DNA of 64,000 nucleotides from Paracoccus laeviglucosivorans (GCF_900182695.1 NZ_FXTK01000001.1:1-64000), one strand, 5' to 3'; shown: positions 34,113 through 44,168, numbered from the stretch's first letter. A program made the numbers and translations. The notes: generated from the sequence alone by a model not told the origin.

Positions 34113-35078
34113 TCACGCCTTGCCGAACATCCCCTTGGCCATCCCGATCGCCGGAGAGATGACGTAATTCGCAATCGGGATCAGCAGGAACCCCAGCAGC
34201 AGGCCAAAGATACCGTCAAAGAATGCCGTGGTCGCCCATTCGGCCAGACCCGGCGCGGCAGGCAGCGCGGCGGCTGCGGCCTGCGCCATGTGATGCACCC
34301 ATTCGTAAGGCTGGTGCTGGCCCAGTTCGTGCAGCCCGTGAACCACGATCTGACCGCCGACCCAGATCATCGCGGCAGTGCCCACGATGGTCAGCACCTT
34401 CATGAAGCCCGGCATGACATGCACGATACCGCGCCCCAGCCCCGCCAGCACCCCGCCGCGTTCGGCAAGATGCAGGCCAAAGTCATCCGCCTTCACGATC
34501 AGCGCGACAAAGCCGTAAACGGCGACGGTGATGCCGATGCCGACGATGGCAAGGATCAGCGCCTCTTTCCATAGGGGGTCGCCGTCGGGGATCGCGGCCA
34601 GCGCGATCGTCATGATTTCGGCCGACAGGATGAAGTCGGTCTTGATCGCGCCCGCCACGCGCTCCTCCTCCAGCCCGGCGCCACCGTCGGGCGTGGTCTG
34701 CAACTGGGGTTCGTTGACTTCGTGATGACCAAACACATGCGCGACCTTTTCCGCGCCTTCAAAGCACAGATAGGCACCGCCCAGCATCAGCAAGGGCGAA
34801 ATCGCCCAAGGCGCAAAGGCCGAAAGCAGCAGCGCGATGGGCAGCAGGATCACCAGCTTGTTGAACATCGAGCCGCGCGCGATCTTCATCACGATGGGCA
34901 GCTCGCGCTTGGCGGAAAAGCCGTGGACATATTTCGGCGTCACGGCGGCATCGTCGATCACTGCCCCCGCAGCCTTGGCCCCCGCCTTGGCCGCCTGCCC
35001 CGCCACATCGTCCACCGACGCGGCGGCGATCTTGGCGATGCCCGCCACGTCATCCAAAAGCGCCAGCAATCCGCTCAT
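34113..35078 (-). CDS. DUF808 family membrane protein
   Basis: The 321-residue protein is a DUF808 (YedI-like) multi-pass membrane protein. The N-terminal L-A-L-L-D-D-V-A and the R-E-L-P-I-V-M-K-I-A-x-G-S block, then the C-F-E-G-A-E-K-V and A-G-A-I-K-T-D-F-I-L-S-A-E-I-M blocks, are family signatures. About seven hydrophobic segments are present. The role is unknown. A 22-residue upstream extension is rejected because AAGG sits nine bases before this ATG. It diverges from nothing nearby and follows the sigma/anti-sigma fusion on the same strand after 92 bases. Confidence 0.9.
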   Translation of the reverse strand: MSGLLALLDDVAGIAKIAAASVDDVAGQAAKAGAKAAGAVIDDAAVTPKYVHGFSAKRELPIVMKIARGSMFNKLVILLPIALLLSAFAPWAISPLLMLGGAYLCFEGAEKVAHVFGHHEVNEPQLQTTPDGGAGLEEERVAGAIKTDFILSAEIMTIALAAIPDGDPLWKEALILAIVGIGITVAVYGFVALIVKADDFGLHLAERGGVLAGLGRGIVHVMPGFMKVLTIVGTAAMIWVGGQIVVHGLHELGQHQPYEWVHHMAQAAAAALPAAPGLAEWATTAFFDGIFGLLLGFLLIPIANYVISPAIGMAKGMFGKA

Positions 35079-35170
35079 GTCCCAAGGCCTTTCATTCACG
35101 ATCCGTTGAACCGGAGATTTGGGCAAGGAACGCGACAAGAGCAAGACGGTTCAACGCCTTGCCCACGTTT

Positions 35171-36169
35171 CTAGGGCGAATTGGGCAAATTCAACGGAGA
35201 GATGGCCATGATCGGTCCCGTTGCCTGCCCGTTGGGCGATCCGCCCTCGGGTTCGTCGGACAGTGCGATCTGGACGCCATCCTCGGGGTTGATGGTGCGG
35301 GGCAGGTCGCGACTGACCTCGCCCTCTTGCTGGGGAACAAGGCCCAGCGACACCGGGGGGGCGTCGCCCGGCGGCATCCACCAGATTTCCCAATCCCGCC
35401 CGACCGGCGCGGCCCCGCTTTGCAGCGCGACATGCATCCTGCGGTCGTTCAGGCTGAAATCGACGCGCAAACCGGCGGGCTGTGACACGATCTGCGTCTG
35501 GTAATCCTTGCCCGAGGCCGGACGCAGCAAAGGCACCAGCAGCACTGCCGCGACCGCGATCACGACGGCAATGGCCCCTAGCAGCGGCAGCGGGCGCTGC
35601 CACCAGCGGATGCGGGCGTCCAGCACCTCGGCAAAGGGGGGCTGGGCATGGCCCAAAGCCTCGCGCATCCGCTGGCGGGCACGGGCGGGCGGCATCACAG
35701 GGGTCAGCGCCAAGGCGTTCCGGGCAAGCTGTTCCTGACTATCCCGAACGCGGCGGGCGAAATCGGCGTCGCTATCATGGCGCGCCGCCGCAGCTGTTGC
35801 CGCGTCGCCTGCCAGCGCCGCCAGCGCGAAATCCGCAGCCAGCGCGTCATCATCGCTGGATGTCACCCTGGCTTCGGGCAGTTGTTCGCCCCGCGCGCGC
35901 AGCCGCTCGACCGCCTGCCCGCGTGCCTGCGTCATCAGCCACGCCATCGGCGTCAATCCGCTTGCAGGATACTGCCCTGCCTGACGCCAGACCGCGACGA
36001 AGGACTGCGCCAGCACATCCTCGGCCTCGGGCCGGTTGGGCAAAAGCGACAGGATCAGCGCGTAAAGCCGGGCCGAGGTCAGGTCGTAAAGCCCATCAAA
36101 TGCGGGCCGGTCGCCTTGTGCGGCACGCGCGATCAGCTCGTCCAGTTCGATCAGCCGGGCATCAGACAA
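35171..36169 (-). CDS. Sigma-region-2 fused to RskA-type anti-sigma, no region 4
   Basis: The 332-residue protein starts with an ECF sigma region 2 (about 12-92: A-F-D-G-L-Y, N-R-P-E-A-E-D-V-L-A-Q-S-F, A-W-L-M, R-G-Q-A-V-E-R-L-R), but lacks the linker and region 4. From about 106 (D-D-D-A-L-A-A-D-F-A-L) it reads as an RskA-type anti-sigma: a helical N-domain, one transmembrane helix (193-216) and a periplasmic domain ending in E-G-G-S-P-N-G-Q-A-T-G-P. In most genomes these are two adjacent genes. No stop or frame break is seen. TTG with AAGGA upstream is the likely start; an ATG 108 bp earlier would reach toward cobS. The role is uncertain. Confidence 0.8.
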   Translation of the reverse strand: MSDARLIELDELIARAAQGDRPAFDGLYDLTSARLYALILSLLPNRPEAEDVLAQSFVAVWRQAGQYPASGLTPMAWLMTQARGQAVERLRARGEQLPEARVTSSDDDALAADFALAALAGDAATAAAARHDSDADFARRVRDSQEQLARNALALTPVMPPARARQRMREALGHAQPPFAEVLDARIRWWQRPLPLLGAIAVVIAVAAVLLVPLLRPASGKDYQTQIVSQPAGLRVDFSLNDRRMHVALQSGAAPVGRDWEIWWMPPGDAPPVSLGLVPQQEGEVSRDLPRTINPEDGVQIALSDEPEGGSPNGQATGPIMAISPLNLPNSP

Positions 36170-36330
36170 TGGGGCGCGGTCCTTTCTTTCCGGTGGTCGG
36201 TTCAATCTAGGCGCCACCTTTGGGCGGGTCAACGAAACCGCACGGCGGTATTCCGCCCACGCCCGAGACGCTTGCACGTCACCCGCAAATGCGCGAACAA
36301 GTCTTTCGTTGCGAGGAAAGGGCCCCGAGG

Positions 36331-37305
36331 ATGCTGGACGTGAACGCCAAACCCACCGAAGAGATCGACCTGCGCGAGGTTTTCGGCCTCGACAGCGACA
36401 TGAAGGTGAAGGGCTTTGCCGACCGAACCGAACGTGTCCCCGAGATCGACACCACCTATAAGTTCGACCCCGACACCACGATGGCGATTCTGGCGGGCTT
36501 TGCCTATAACCGCCGCGTGATGATCCAGGGCTATCACGGCACGGGGAAATCCACGCATATCGAACAGATCGCCGCGCGCCTGAACTGGCCCTGCGTGCGG
36601 GTGAACCTTGACAGCCATGTCAGCCGGATCGACCTGATCGGCAAGGACGCGATCAAGCTGGTCGATGGCAAGCAGGTCACGACATTCCACGAGGGCATCC
36701 TGCCTTGGGCGCTGCGCAACCCGACCGCCATCGTCTTCGACGAATATGACGCGGGCCGCGCCGACGTGATGTTCGTGATCCAGCGCGTGCTGGAGGCCGA
36801 CGGCAAGCTGACCCTGCTGGACCAGAACGAGGTCATCACGCCGAACCCCTATTTCCGCCTGTTCGCGACCGCCAACACCGTGGGTCTGGGCGACACGACC
36901 GGCCTTTACCACGGCACGCAGCAGATCAACCAAGGCCAGATGGACCGCTGGTCGCTGGTCTCGACGCTGAACTATCTGTCGCATGACGCCGAGGCCGCGA
37001 TCGTTCTGGCCAAGAACCCGACCTACAACACCGAAAAGGGCCGCAAGATCATCAACCAGATGGTGACCTTGGCCGACCTGACCCGCACTGCCTTCATGCA
37101 GGGCGACTTGTCCACGGTCATGTCGCCGCGCACGGTGATCGCATGGGCGCAGAACTCGCGCATCTTTGGCGACAATGTGGGCTATGCCTTCCGCCTGACC
37201 TTCCTGAACAAGTGTGATGAGCTGGAGCGCCAGACGGTCGCCGAGTTCTATCAGCGCCTGTTCGACGAGGAACTGCCGGAAAGCGCGGCGGTCAAGGCGG
37301 GGTGA
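36331..37305 (+). CDS. cobS: Cobaltochelatase subunit CobS (AAA+ ATPase)
   Basis: The 324-residue protein is the AAA+ subunit of aerobic cobaltochelatase, which with CobT and CobN inserts cobalt into hydrogenobyrinate a,c-diamide in B12 synthesis. Walker A is G-Y-H-G-T-G-K-S-T at 67-75 and Walker B I-V-F-D-E-Y-D at 134-140; the sensor region [11 protein letters not shown] follows. The start is the ATG of M-L-D-V-N-A; a 37-residue upstream extension is not conserved. CobN is not in the window. Its stop overlaps the next gene's ATG (TGATG). Confidence 0.97.
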   Translation: MLDVNAKPTEEIDLREVFGLDSDMKVKGFADRTERVPEIDTTYKFDPDTTMAILAGFAYNRRVMIQGYHGTGKSTHIEQIAARLNWPCVRVNLDSHVSRIDLIGKDAIKLVDGKQVTTFHEGILPWALRNPTAIVFDEYDAGRADVMFVIQRVLEADGKLTLLDQNEVITPNPYFRLFATANTVGLGDTTGLYHGTQQINQGQMDRWSLVSTLNYLSHDAEAAIVLAKNPTYNTEKGRKIINQMVTLADLTRTAFMQGDLSTVMSPRTVIAWAQNSRIFGDNVGYAFRLTFLNKCDELERQTVAEFYQRLFDEELPESAAVKAG

Positions 37306-37841
37306 TGAACGCGATAGATGCCACAACAATGACTGGTGCCGCAGGCGAGCATCTGGTCATGTCGCGGCTTCTATCGCGCGGATATATCGCCGCTCTGGCA
37401 CCTCAGGGCGTCCCCAACTTTGACATCGTGGTTACCTCGGTGGAAGGCACACAGCTTTGTGCCTTTCAGGTAAAAACGCGGTGGGACAAGGGCAGCGATG
37501 GCGGCTGGCATATGAGGCAGAAGCATGAAAGCCTGAGAAACCCTCGGATTTTCTATTGCTTCGTCGATCTTGGCAAAACTGCATCTGCATCTGCGTCGGT
37601 GCATGTTATTCCAAGCGCGACTGTCGCCGATGTGGTTCAGATCAGCCATGCAACTTGGCTTTCCAAGCCCGGAGCGCGCGGGCAAAAGCGTAACGATTCA
37701 AGTATTCGTCGCCTTTTGCCCGACTACGAAAGGCTAATGGGTCCCGAAACACCCTATCGACTGGGATGGCTGGACCGGTATCTTGAAAATTGGGATCAGG
37801 TGGCTGCAATAGCGCAACCGGCTCCTGCAATCGAAAAATAG
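37305..37841 (+). CDS. PD-(D/E)XK-like hypothetical protein between cobS and cobT
   Basis: The 178-residue protein has an N-terminal pattern like restriction-endonuclease-fold nucleases: G-A-A-G-E (Glu15), then a hydrophobic helix, N-F-D-I-V-V (Asp40) and Q-V-K-T (Gln56, Lys58), that is E...D...QxK. The C-terminal half is unassigned. It could bind DNA or RNA, or be an inactive scaffold. Its ATG overlaps the cobS stop, and cobT starts two bases after its own stop. Its base composition looks visibly less GC-rich than the flanking genes, suggesting acquisition after cobS and cobT were already adjacent. Function is unknown. Confidence 0.72.
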   Translation: MNAIDATTMTGAAGEHLVMSRLLSRGYIAALAPQGVPNFDIVVTSVEGTQLCAFQVKTRWDKGSDGGWHMRQKHESLRNPRIFYCFVDLGKTASASASVHVIPSATVADVVQISHATWLSKPGARGQKRNDSSIRRLLPDYERLMGPETPYRLGWLDRYLENWDQVAAIAQPAPAIEK

Positions 37842-37843
37842 CC

Positions 37844-39712
37844 ATGAAAAAATCCGACAACCCCGCCGATCCGTTCAAGAAAGCCCTGACCGAGGCCACG
37901 CGTGCCCTGTCTCAGGACCACGAACTGAACGTGACCTTCAGCGCCGACCCCTCGGGCGTCTCGGGCGATACCATGCGCCTGCCGCAGGTCAGCCGCCGCA
38001 TGACGCGGGACGAGGTGCTGATGGCGCGGGGCACGGCGGATGCGCTGGCGATGAAGCGCCGCCACCACGACACCGCGACGCATCTGAAATACGCCCCCAC
38101 CGGCCCGATGGCGCGCGACCTTTACGAAGCGATGGAAACCGCGCGTTGCGAGGCGCTGGGGGCCCGCGACATGCCCGGCGCGCTGTCCAATATCGACGCC
38201 AAGCTGGGACAGGAAGCCGACCGCAAGGGTTACGGCCAGATCAAGTCGGCCACCGATGCGCCGCTGTCGGTCGCGGCGGGCTATCTGCTGCGGCAGGCAG
38301 CGACGGGGCGGAAACTGCCACCCTCGGCCCAGCATGTCGCCGATCTGTGGCAGCCCTTCGTCGAGGAACAGGCGGGCGGCACGCTGGACAATCTGGCCCA
38401 TTCGCTGACCGATCAGGCGGCGTTCGCGCGGCTGGCGCGGCAGGTAATCTCGGACCTTGGCTATGGCGATCAGTTGGGCGAAGACCCCGACCAGCCGCAG
38501 GAAGACGAGGCCGAGGACAACGCCGAGCAAGATGAGGAAGCGGGCGACAACCAGTCCAACGATCAGGAACAGGGCGAAGACGCCGAAGCCTCGCCCGAGC
38601 GCACGCAGGAACAGACGCAGGACGAACGTCAGGCTCAGGTCAGCATGGATGACATGGCCGACGAGGAAATGGCCGATGAGGCCGAGATGTCCGAGGCCGA
38701 CACGCCCCCCGACATGCCGCCTCCGGTCAGCGAAGCCAGCGCGGATTACAAGGTCTATACGCAGGAATTCGACGAGGAGATCCGCGCCGAAGACCTTGCC
38801 GATCCCGCCGAACTGGAACGGCTGCGCGCCTATCTGGACAAGCAGCTTGAGCCCTTGCGCGGGGCCGTGTCGCGGCTGGCCAACAAATTGCAGCGCCGCT
38901 TGCAGGCCCAGCAGAACCGCAGCTGGGAATTCGACAAGGAGGAGGGCGTGCTGGATGCAGGCCGCCTTGCCCGCGTCGTCGCGAACCCGACCACGCCCCT
39001 GTCCTTCAAGGTCGAGAAGGATACCGAGTTCCGCGATACGGTGGTGACGCTGCTGCTGGACAACTCGGGTTCGATGCGCGGACGTCCGATCAGCATCGCG
39101 GCGATCTGCGCCGATGTTCTGGCGCGCACGCTGGAACGGTCGCAGGTCAAGGTCGAAATCCTTGGCTTTACCACCCGCGCGTGGAAAGGCGGCATGAGCC
39201 GCGAGAAATGGCTGACCGAAGGGCGTCAGGCCCATCCGGGGCGGCTGAACGACCTGCGCCACATCATCTACAAGGCGGCGGATGCGCCGTGGCGGCGCGT
39301 GCGCCCCAACCTTGGCCTGATGATGAAGGAAGGGCTGCTGAAAGAAAACATCGACGGCGAGGCGCTGGAATGGGCGCATAAGCGTCTGGTCAAGCGCCCC
39401 GAACAGCGCCGCATCCTGATGGTGATCTCGGACGGGGCGCCGGTCGATGACAGCACGCTGTCGGTCAATCCGGCGAACTATCTGGAAAAGCACCTGCGCG
39501 ACGTGATCGCCATGATCGAAAAGCGCAAGCAGGTGGAACTGCTGGCCATCGGCATCGGCCATGACGTGACGCGCTATTACCAGCGCGCCGTTACCATCAC
39601 CGATGCCGAACAGCTTGCGGGCGCCATGACCGAACAGCTTGCCGCGTTGTTCGAAAGCGATGCACGCAAGCGCGCGCGGGCCATGGGCAATTCCAGTCGC
39701 CGCGCGGGATAA
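37844..39712 (+). CDS. cobT: Cobaltochelatase subunit CobT
   Basis: The 622-residue protein has a helical N-terminal part (1-210) and a strongly acidic, Gln-rich linker (about 213-290). A C-terminal von Willebrand A domain with MIDAS motif D-N-S-G-S (406-410) follows, the layout of CobT. It partners the CobS AAA+ ring to drive cobalt insertion. It has no evident ribosome-binding site, the ATG following a stop by two bases, so it probably depends on translation of the preceding small gene. The 3' end is 77 bp from a glycosyltransferase gene. Confidence 0.97.
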   Translation: MKKSDNPADPFKKALTEATRALSQDHELNVTFSADPSGVSGDTMRLPQVSRRMTRDEVLMARGTADALAMKRRHHDTATHLKYAPTGPMARDLYEAMETARCEALGARDMPGALSNIDAKLGQEADRKGYGQIKSATDAPLSVAAGYLLRQAATGRKLPPSAQHVADLWQPFVEEQAGGTLDNLAHSLTDQAAFARLARQVISDLGYGDQLGEDPDQPQEDEAEDNAEQDEEAGDNQSNDQEQGEDAEASPERTQEQTQDERQAQVSMDDMADEEMADEAEMSEADTPPDMPPPVSEASADYKVYTQEFDEEIRAEDLADPAELERLRAYLDKQLEPLRGAVSRLANKLQRRLQAQQNRSWEFDKEEGVLDAGRLARVVANPTTPLSFKVEKDTEFRDTVVTLLLDNSGSMRGRPISIAAICADVLARTLERSQVKVEILGFTTRAWKGGMSREKWLTEGRQAHPGRLNDLRHIIYKAADAPWRRVRPNLGLMMKEGLLKENIDGEALEWAHKRLVKRPEQRRILMVISDGAPVDDSTLSVNPANYLEKHLRDVIAMIEKRKQVELLAIGIGHDVTRYYQRAVTITDAEQLAGAMTEQLAALFESDARKRARAMGNSSRRAG

Positions 39713-39789
39713 GGCAGACCTGACGGGATCGCTTGATTGGCCGTCCGCCTCGTGCGACCAATCGGACGACCCGTTTTGGAGGCTCGGAC

Positions 39790-41049
39790 TTGTTGCGCAT
39801 TGGTTTCTTCATTCCCGAATTTCCGGGCCAGACCCATATCTTTTTATGGCGCGAACGGCAGGCATTGGCCGAACTGGGCGTCGATGCCGACCTGATCTCG
39901 ACCCGCCCGCCGCCGCGCAAGGTCGCCTCGCACAGCTGGACTGCCGAGGCGCAGGGCCGCACCCGCTATCTGACGCCGATTTCGGCAGGCGATGCGGCAA
40001 AAGCGGTGGGCGAAATGCTGCGCTCGCCAACCGGGACGCTGCGGGGACTGTCGGCGGCGATGACGGCCGAAACGCATGGCGGTGCCAAAGGCCGCGCGCG
40101 GATGCTGGGGCTTTTGCTGATGGGTGCCCGGCTGAAGCGGATCGCGCGCGAACAGGGCTGGCATCACGTGCATGTCCATAGCTGCGCGGACAGTCTGAAC
40201 ATCGCCATGCTGGCCGAAAGGCTGGGCGGGCCCAGCTACAGCCTGACCCTGCACGGCCCGACGCTGGAAGGATATGGACCGAACCAACGCCAGAAATGGC
40301 GACATGCGCGGTTCGCGACCATCATATCGCGGTTGCTGACGCGCGTGGCGCAGCAGGAGATCGGCACCGATCTGCCGGGCTTCGTGAACCTTGCGCCGAT
40401 GGGCGTGGATTTGTCGCAGATCAAGCGATCCACGCCCTGGCAACCGCCCGCCGCCGGTGGCCCGGTCCGCATCTTTTCCTGCGGGCGGCTGAACGCGGTC
40501 AAGGGCCATGATCACCTGATCGAGACGATCGGACAATTGCGCGCCCGCGGCATCGACGCACGGCTGGAAATCGCCGGAGAGGACGAACAGGGCGGCAGCG
40601 GCTATCGCCAGCATCTTGAGGGCATCATCCGCGCCAAGGGACTGTCGGACGCAGTGACCTTGCTGGGCGCAATCAATGAAACCGCCGTGCGCGACGCGCT
40701 TGAGCGGGCGCATATTTTCGCGCTGGCCAGCCTGAACGAAGGCATCTCGGTCGCGATCATGGAGGCGATGGCGATGGAGATGCCGGTCGTCGTCACCGAT
40801 GTCGGCGGCAATCACGAACTGATCGAAAGCGGGCGCGACGCCGTTCTGGTGCCGCCCGAACAGCCTGCCGTGATGACCGAGGCCATTGCCGCGCTGATCG
40901 CTGATCCTGACCATGCCGCACGGCTGGCGCAGGCGTCACGCGCGCGTATCGCCGCAGAATTTCACCACCGCCGCAGCGCCGAGGCCGTCGCCGAGGGGCT
41001 GCGCCACACCCTGCCCGGCGCCCAGGCCGCGCTGGCAAATACCGCCTGA
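39790..41049 (+). CDS. Glycosyltransferase family 4 (GT-B)
   Basis: The 419-residue protein is a GT-B glycosyltransferase. The C-terminal half contains F-S-C-G-R-L-N-A-V-K-G-H-D, the E-x7-E element in N-E-G-I-S-V-A-I-M-E, and D-V-G-G-N-H-E-L-I, as in GT4 enzymes that transfer sugars with retention. The N-terminal half holds a P-E-F-P-G-Q-T opening typical of polysaccharide-biosynthesis members. TTG is taken as start because GGAGG stands seven bases before it and no in-frame ATG fits. Acceptor and donor are unknown. pepP starts ten bases later. Confidence 0.88.
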   Translation: MLRIGFFIPEFPGQTHIFLWRERQALAELGVDADLISTRPPPRKVASHSWTAEAQGRTRYLTPISAGDAAKAVGEMLRSPTGTLRGLSAAMTAETHGGAKGRARMLGLLLMGARLKRIAREQGWHHVHVHSCADSLNIAMLAERLGGPSYSLTLHGPTLEGYGPNQRQKWRHARFATIISRLLTRVAQQEIGTDLPGFVNLAPMGVDLSQIKRSTPWQPPAAGGPVRIFSCGRLNAVKGHDHLIETIGQLRARGIDARLEIAGEDEQGGSGYRQHLEGIIRAKGLSDAVTLLGAINETAVRDALERAHIFALASLNEGISVAIMEAMAMEMPVVVTDVGGNHELIESGRDAVLVPPEQPAVMTEAIAALIADPDHAARLAQASRARIAAEFHHRRSAEAVAEGLRHTLPGAQAALANTA

Positions 41050-41059
41050 AAGCAGACCC

Positions 41060-42871
41060 ATGTTCCAGACCTATGACAGCCAATCCGACCCTGCCCGCCA
41101 TGTGCCGCGCCTGCAGGCTTTGCGCAGCGCGCTGACCGCGCGCAAGCTGGACGGTTTTCTTGTGCCCCGCGCCGACGCGCATCAGGGCGAATATGTCAGC
41201 GCCCGCGATGCCCGCCTGGCATGGCTGACCGGCTTTACCGGCAGCGCGGGTTTCTGCATCGTGACGGCGGAACGCGCCGGGGTGTTCATCGACGGGCGCT
41301 ATCGCGTGCAGGTCAAGGCCGAGGTCGATCTGACGCATTTCACCCCCGTCGCATGGCCCGAGGTGAAGGCGGCCGAATGGCTGCGCGAAGCCCTGGCCGA
41401 AGGCGGGCGCATCGGCTTTGATCCGTGGCTGCATACCCGTCGCGAAATTCGCGAGCTGGAAAAGGCGCTTGCGGGCTCGGGGATTGGCCTGCATCCGGTG
41501 CAAGGCAATCCCGTCGATGCGATCTGGGCCGACCAGCCCGATGCGCCGATCGGTGCGGTGCGGCTATGGTCCGATGCGCTGGCGGGCGAGACAGCGGCGG
41601 AAAAGCGCGCCCGCATCGCCGCGATGTTGCGCGATGCCGATCAGCAGGCCGCCGTGCTGACGCTGCCGGATTCGATTTCGTGGCTTTTGAACATCCGGGG
41701 GGCGGATGTGCCCAAGAACCCGGTCGTGCAAGCCTTTGCCATCATCGAGGAAGACGGCCGCGTCGCCGTCTTCACCAACCCCGCGAAATTCGGACCCGAG
41801 GTGCGGGCCGCGCTTGGTAACGAAGTTTCGATCCTGCCATTCGACGCATTGACGGTCGCGCTGACCAATCTGGGTGGCCCCGTCCGCGTCGATCCGGCCA
41901 CCGCGCCGGAACAGGTGTTTCGCCTGATCGAAAGCATGAGCACCCCGATCTCGGAAGAGGTCGATCCGGTGATCATGCCCAAGGCCGTCAAGAACGAGGC
42001 CGAGATCGGCGGCATGCGTGCCGCCCATCTGCGCGACGGCGCGGCCATCGTCGAGCTGCTTTGCTGGCTGGACGCCCGCGCGGCAGAGCTTGATGCCCAA
42101 CCACTGACCGAGATCGCCGTCGCCAGAAAGCTGGAGGCGTTGCGCGCCGCGCAAGGCATTCTGGATATCAGCTTCGACACGATCCTTGGATCGGGTCCGA
42201 ACGGCGCCATCGTGCATTACCGCGTGACCGATGCCACCGACCGCCGCATCCGGCCCGGCGACGTGCTGCTGGTCGATTCCGGCGGGCAATATGGAGACGG
42301 AACCACCGATATTACCCGCACGCTGCCGATGGGGCCGGTCGATGCCAAGGTGCGTCATCCCTATACGCGCGTGCTGCAGGGCATGATCGCCATGTCGCGG
42401 GCGCGGTTTCCCCATGGCGTGGCGGGCTGTCACATCGACGCACTGGCGCGCGCGCCGCTGTGGTCGGACGGCATGGATTACGACCACGGCACGGGACATG
42501 GCGTCGGTGCCGGGCTGTCGGTGCATGAAGGCCCGGTGCGGCTGTCGCGCGTGTCGGACATCCCCTTGCGTGCCGGCATGATCCTGTCCAATGAGCCGGG
42601 ATATTACCGCGAAGGCGAATTCGGCATCCGCATCGAAAACCTGATCGTCGTGCGCGAAGCGGGCAACCCGGATGGACGCGATATGCTGGGCTTCGAGACA
42701 CTGACCCTTGCCCCGATCGACCAGCGCCTGATCGAGCCTGGCCTGATGTCGGCAAGCGAACGCGACTGGTTGGACGCCTATCATGCGCGGGTGCGTGACG
42801 AGATCGGCCCGCTGGTTTCGTCCGAGGCGCGGGAATGGCTGGTTGCGGCTACGCAGCCGTTGACGGTCTGA
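41060..42871 (+). CDS. pepP: Xaa-Pro aminopeptidase (aminopeptidase P family)
   Basis: The 603-residue protein has the three-domain layout of large aminopeptidase P: two creatinase-like N-terminal domains and a pita-bread M24B catalytic domain. Metal ligands are visible in D-S-G-G-Q-Y, D-I-T-R-T, H-G-T-G-H-G-V-G, N-E-P-G-Y-Y and I-R-I-E-N. It removes the N-terminal residue before proline. The cytoplasmic form is expected, as no signal peptide is seen. It follows the glycosyltransferase after ten bases and is ended by a bidirectional terminator. Larger than E. coli PepP, as in eukaryotic-type APP1. Confidence 0.94.
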   Translation: MFQTYDSQSDPARHVPRLQALRSALTARKLDGFLVPRADAHQGEYVSARDARLAWLTGFTGSAGFCIVTAERAGVFIDGRYRVQVKAEVDLTHFTPVAWPEVKAAEWLREALAEGGRIGFDPWLHTRREIRELEKALAGSGIGLHPVQGNPVDAIWADQPDAPIGAVRLWSDALAGETAAEKRARIAAMLRDADQQAAVLTLPDSISWLLNIRGADVPKNPVVQAFAIIEEDGRVAVFTNPAKFGPEVRAALGNEVSILPFDALTVALTNLGGPVRVDPATAPEQVFRLIESMSTPISEEVDPVIMPKAVKNEAEIGGMRAAHLRDGAAIVELLCWLDARAAELDAQPLTEIAVARKLEALRAAQGILDISFDTILGSGPNGAIVHYRVTDATDRRIRPGDVLLVDSGGQYGDGTTDITRTLPMGPVDAKVRHPYTRVLQGMIAMSRARFPHGVAGCHIDALARAPLWSDGMDYDHGTGHGVGAGLSVHEGPVRLSRVSDIPLRAGMILSNEPGYYREGEFGIRIENLIVVREAGNPDGRDMLGFETLTLAPIDQRLIEPGLMSASERDWLDAYHARVRDEIGPLVSSEAREWLVAATQPLTV

Positions 42872-42938
42872 GCCAGACGCCCGGCGCCGCAAGGGTTTCC
42901 GCGTTCCGTTTTGGGTATTTTTAGAACTAAGAAGTCAC

Positions 42939-42965
42939 AAAGGGCCGCGCGGAATGCGGCCCTTT
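42939..42965. terminator. Bidirectional terminator between pepP and DUF475
   Basis: A 10-bp stem AAAGGGCCGC/GCGGCCCTTT with a seven-base loop lies between two convergent stops, with A and T runs on the two sides. It can end both transcripts. Confidence 0.85.
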
Positions 42966-42981
42966 GCTGTTTGGGCGGTGG

Positions 42982-44049
42982 TCAATCGGTATGCGTCTCG
43001 GCTTCCTCGGGGTGGGCGCGGCGCCATGCCAATGAGTTCACGAAGGCCACGCCGATGAAGCACGCGCCCAGAAGCCCGGTGATGTATTCCGGGATGGGGC
43101 GCAGGGTTTGGACGAACATGATGATCGACAGCACGAAGATCGACCAGAACGCGCCATGTTCCAGAAAGCGGAACTGCGCCAAGGTGCCCTTTTCCACCAG
43201 CATCACCGTCATCGAGCGCACATACATCGCGCCGATGCCCAGGCCGATGGCGATCAGAAACAGGTTCTGGGTCAGGGCGAATGCCCCGATCACGCCGTCA
43301 AAGCTGAACGAAGCGTCCAGCACTTCCAGATACAGGAACGCGCCGAAGCCGCCGCGCGCCATGTCACCCGCAGAGATGTCGCCCCCGCCCCAGCGGTCCA
43401 GCACATGGCCGAGCGCATCGACCAGCAGATAGGTGATGACGCCCCATGTGGCCGCGACGATGAAGGTATGTTCCTTTTCATCGGGCAGGAAATGCAGGAT
43501 CACCATCATGCAGACCAGCACGAAGCCGACTTCCATTCCGCGGATCTCGCCGATCTTGAGCAGGGCCTGTTCGATCCAGCCGATCCAGTGGACGTCCTTG
43601 CTTTGGTCGAAGAAGTAGTTCAGCGCCACCAGCATCAGGAAAGCGCCGCCGAAGCCCGCGATGGGCAGATGCGCTTCGTGGATGATCGAGGCGTATTCCT
43701 GCGGCTGGGTGGCGGCAAGGCGCACGGCCTCGATGGGGCCAAGCCGCGCTGCGATGACCACGATCAGCAGCGGGAAAAGCACTCGCATCCCGAAGACCGC
43801 GATGATGATGCCCCATGTCAGGAAGCGCCGCTGCCAGACGGGGGTCATCTGCTTGAGCTTGTTGGCGTTGACGATGGCATTGTCGAATGACAGCGAGATT
43901 TCCAGCACCGCCAGCACGGCAGCGATCAGGAAAAAGGAAAGCGCGCCCGCCTGCGTGCCGGAATATTGCCAGCCGATAAAGGCGGCAAGCGCCAGCCCCA
44001 GCCCTGTCACAATGAAGGGCCATGTCATGTAGCGGATTGTGGATTTCAT
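42982..44049 (-). CDS. DUF475 (TerC-like) integral membrane protein
   Basis: The 355-residue protein has eight or nine hydrophobic segments. It matches DUF475, a group within the TerC-like membrane family, with L-E-I-S-L-S-F-D-N-A-I-V-N-A near residue 60 and E-V-L-D-A-S-F-S-F-D-G-V-I-G-A near residue 245. The paired S-F-D motifs are typical and are suspected to bind or carry metal ions. Roles include manganese handling and tellurite resistance in relatives. The start M-K-S-T-I-R gives the family length; a long upstream extension is spurious. It diverges from DUF1045. Confidence 0.9.
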   Translation of the reverse strand: MKSTIRYMTWPFIVTGLGLALAAFIGWQYSGTQAGALSFFLIAAVLAVLEISLSFDNAIVNANKLKQMTPVWQRRFLTWGIIIAVFGMRVLFPLLIVVIAARLGPIEAVRLAATQPQEYASIIHEAHLPIAGFGGAFLMLVALNYFFDQSKDVHWIGWIEQALLKIGEIRGMEVGFVLVCMMVILHFLPDEKEHTFIVAATWGVITYLLVDALGHVLDRWGGGDISAGDMARGGFGAFLYLEVLDASFSFDGVIGAFALTQNLFLIAIGLGIGAMYVRSMTVMLVEKGTLAQFRFLEHGAFWSIFVLSIIMFVQTLRPIPEYITGLLGACFIGVAFVNSLAWRRAHPEEAETHTD

Positions 44050-44168
44050 CTGGGCGTCCCTGGATTGTGGACCTGCTGCGTCAGCCATAAGGTCGCGGCA
44101 CAGCGCGGGCAAGCCAAAGCCGCGCATTTCAGGCGGGATGCAGCCATGCGATGGCCAAGGAGCGAGCG

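Noticed and set aside
37796-39562. A 588-codon minus-strand frame opposite cobT
   Set aside because: cobT is certain; the antisense sequence follows its acidic-linker codons read backwards.
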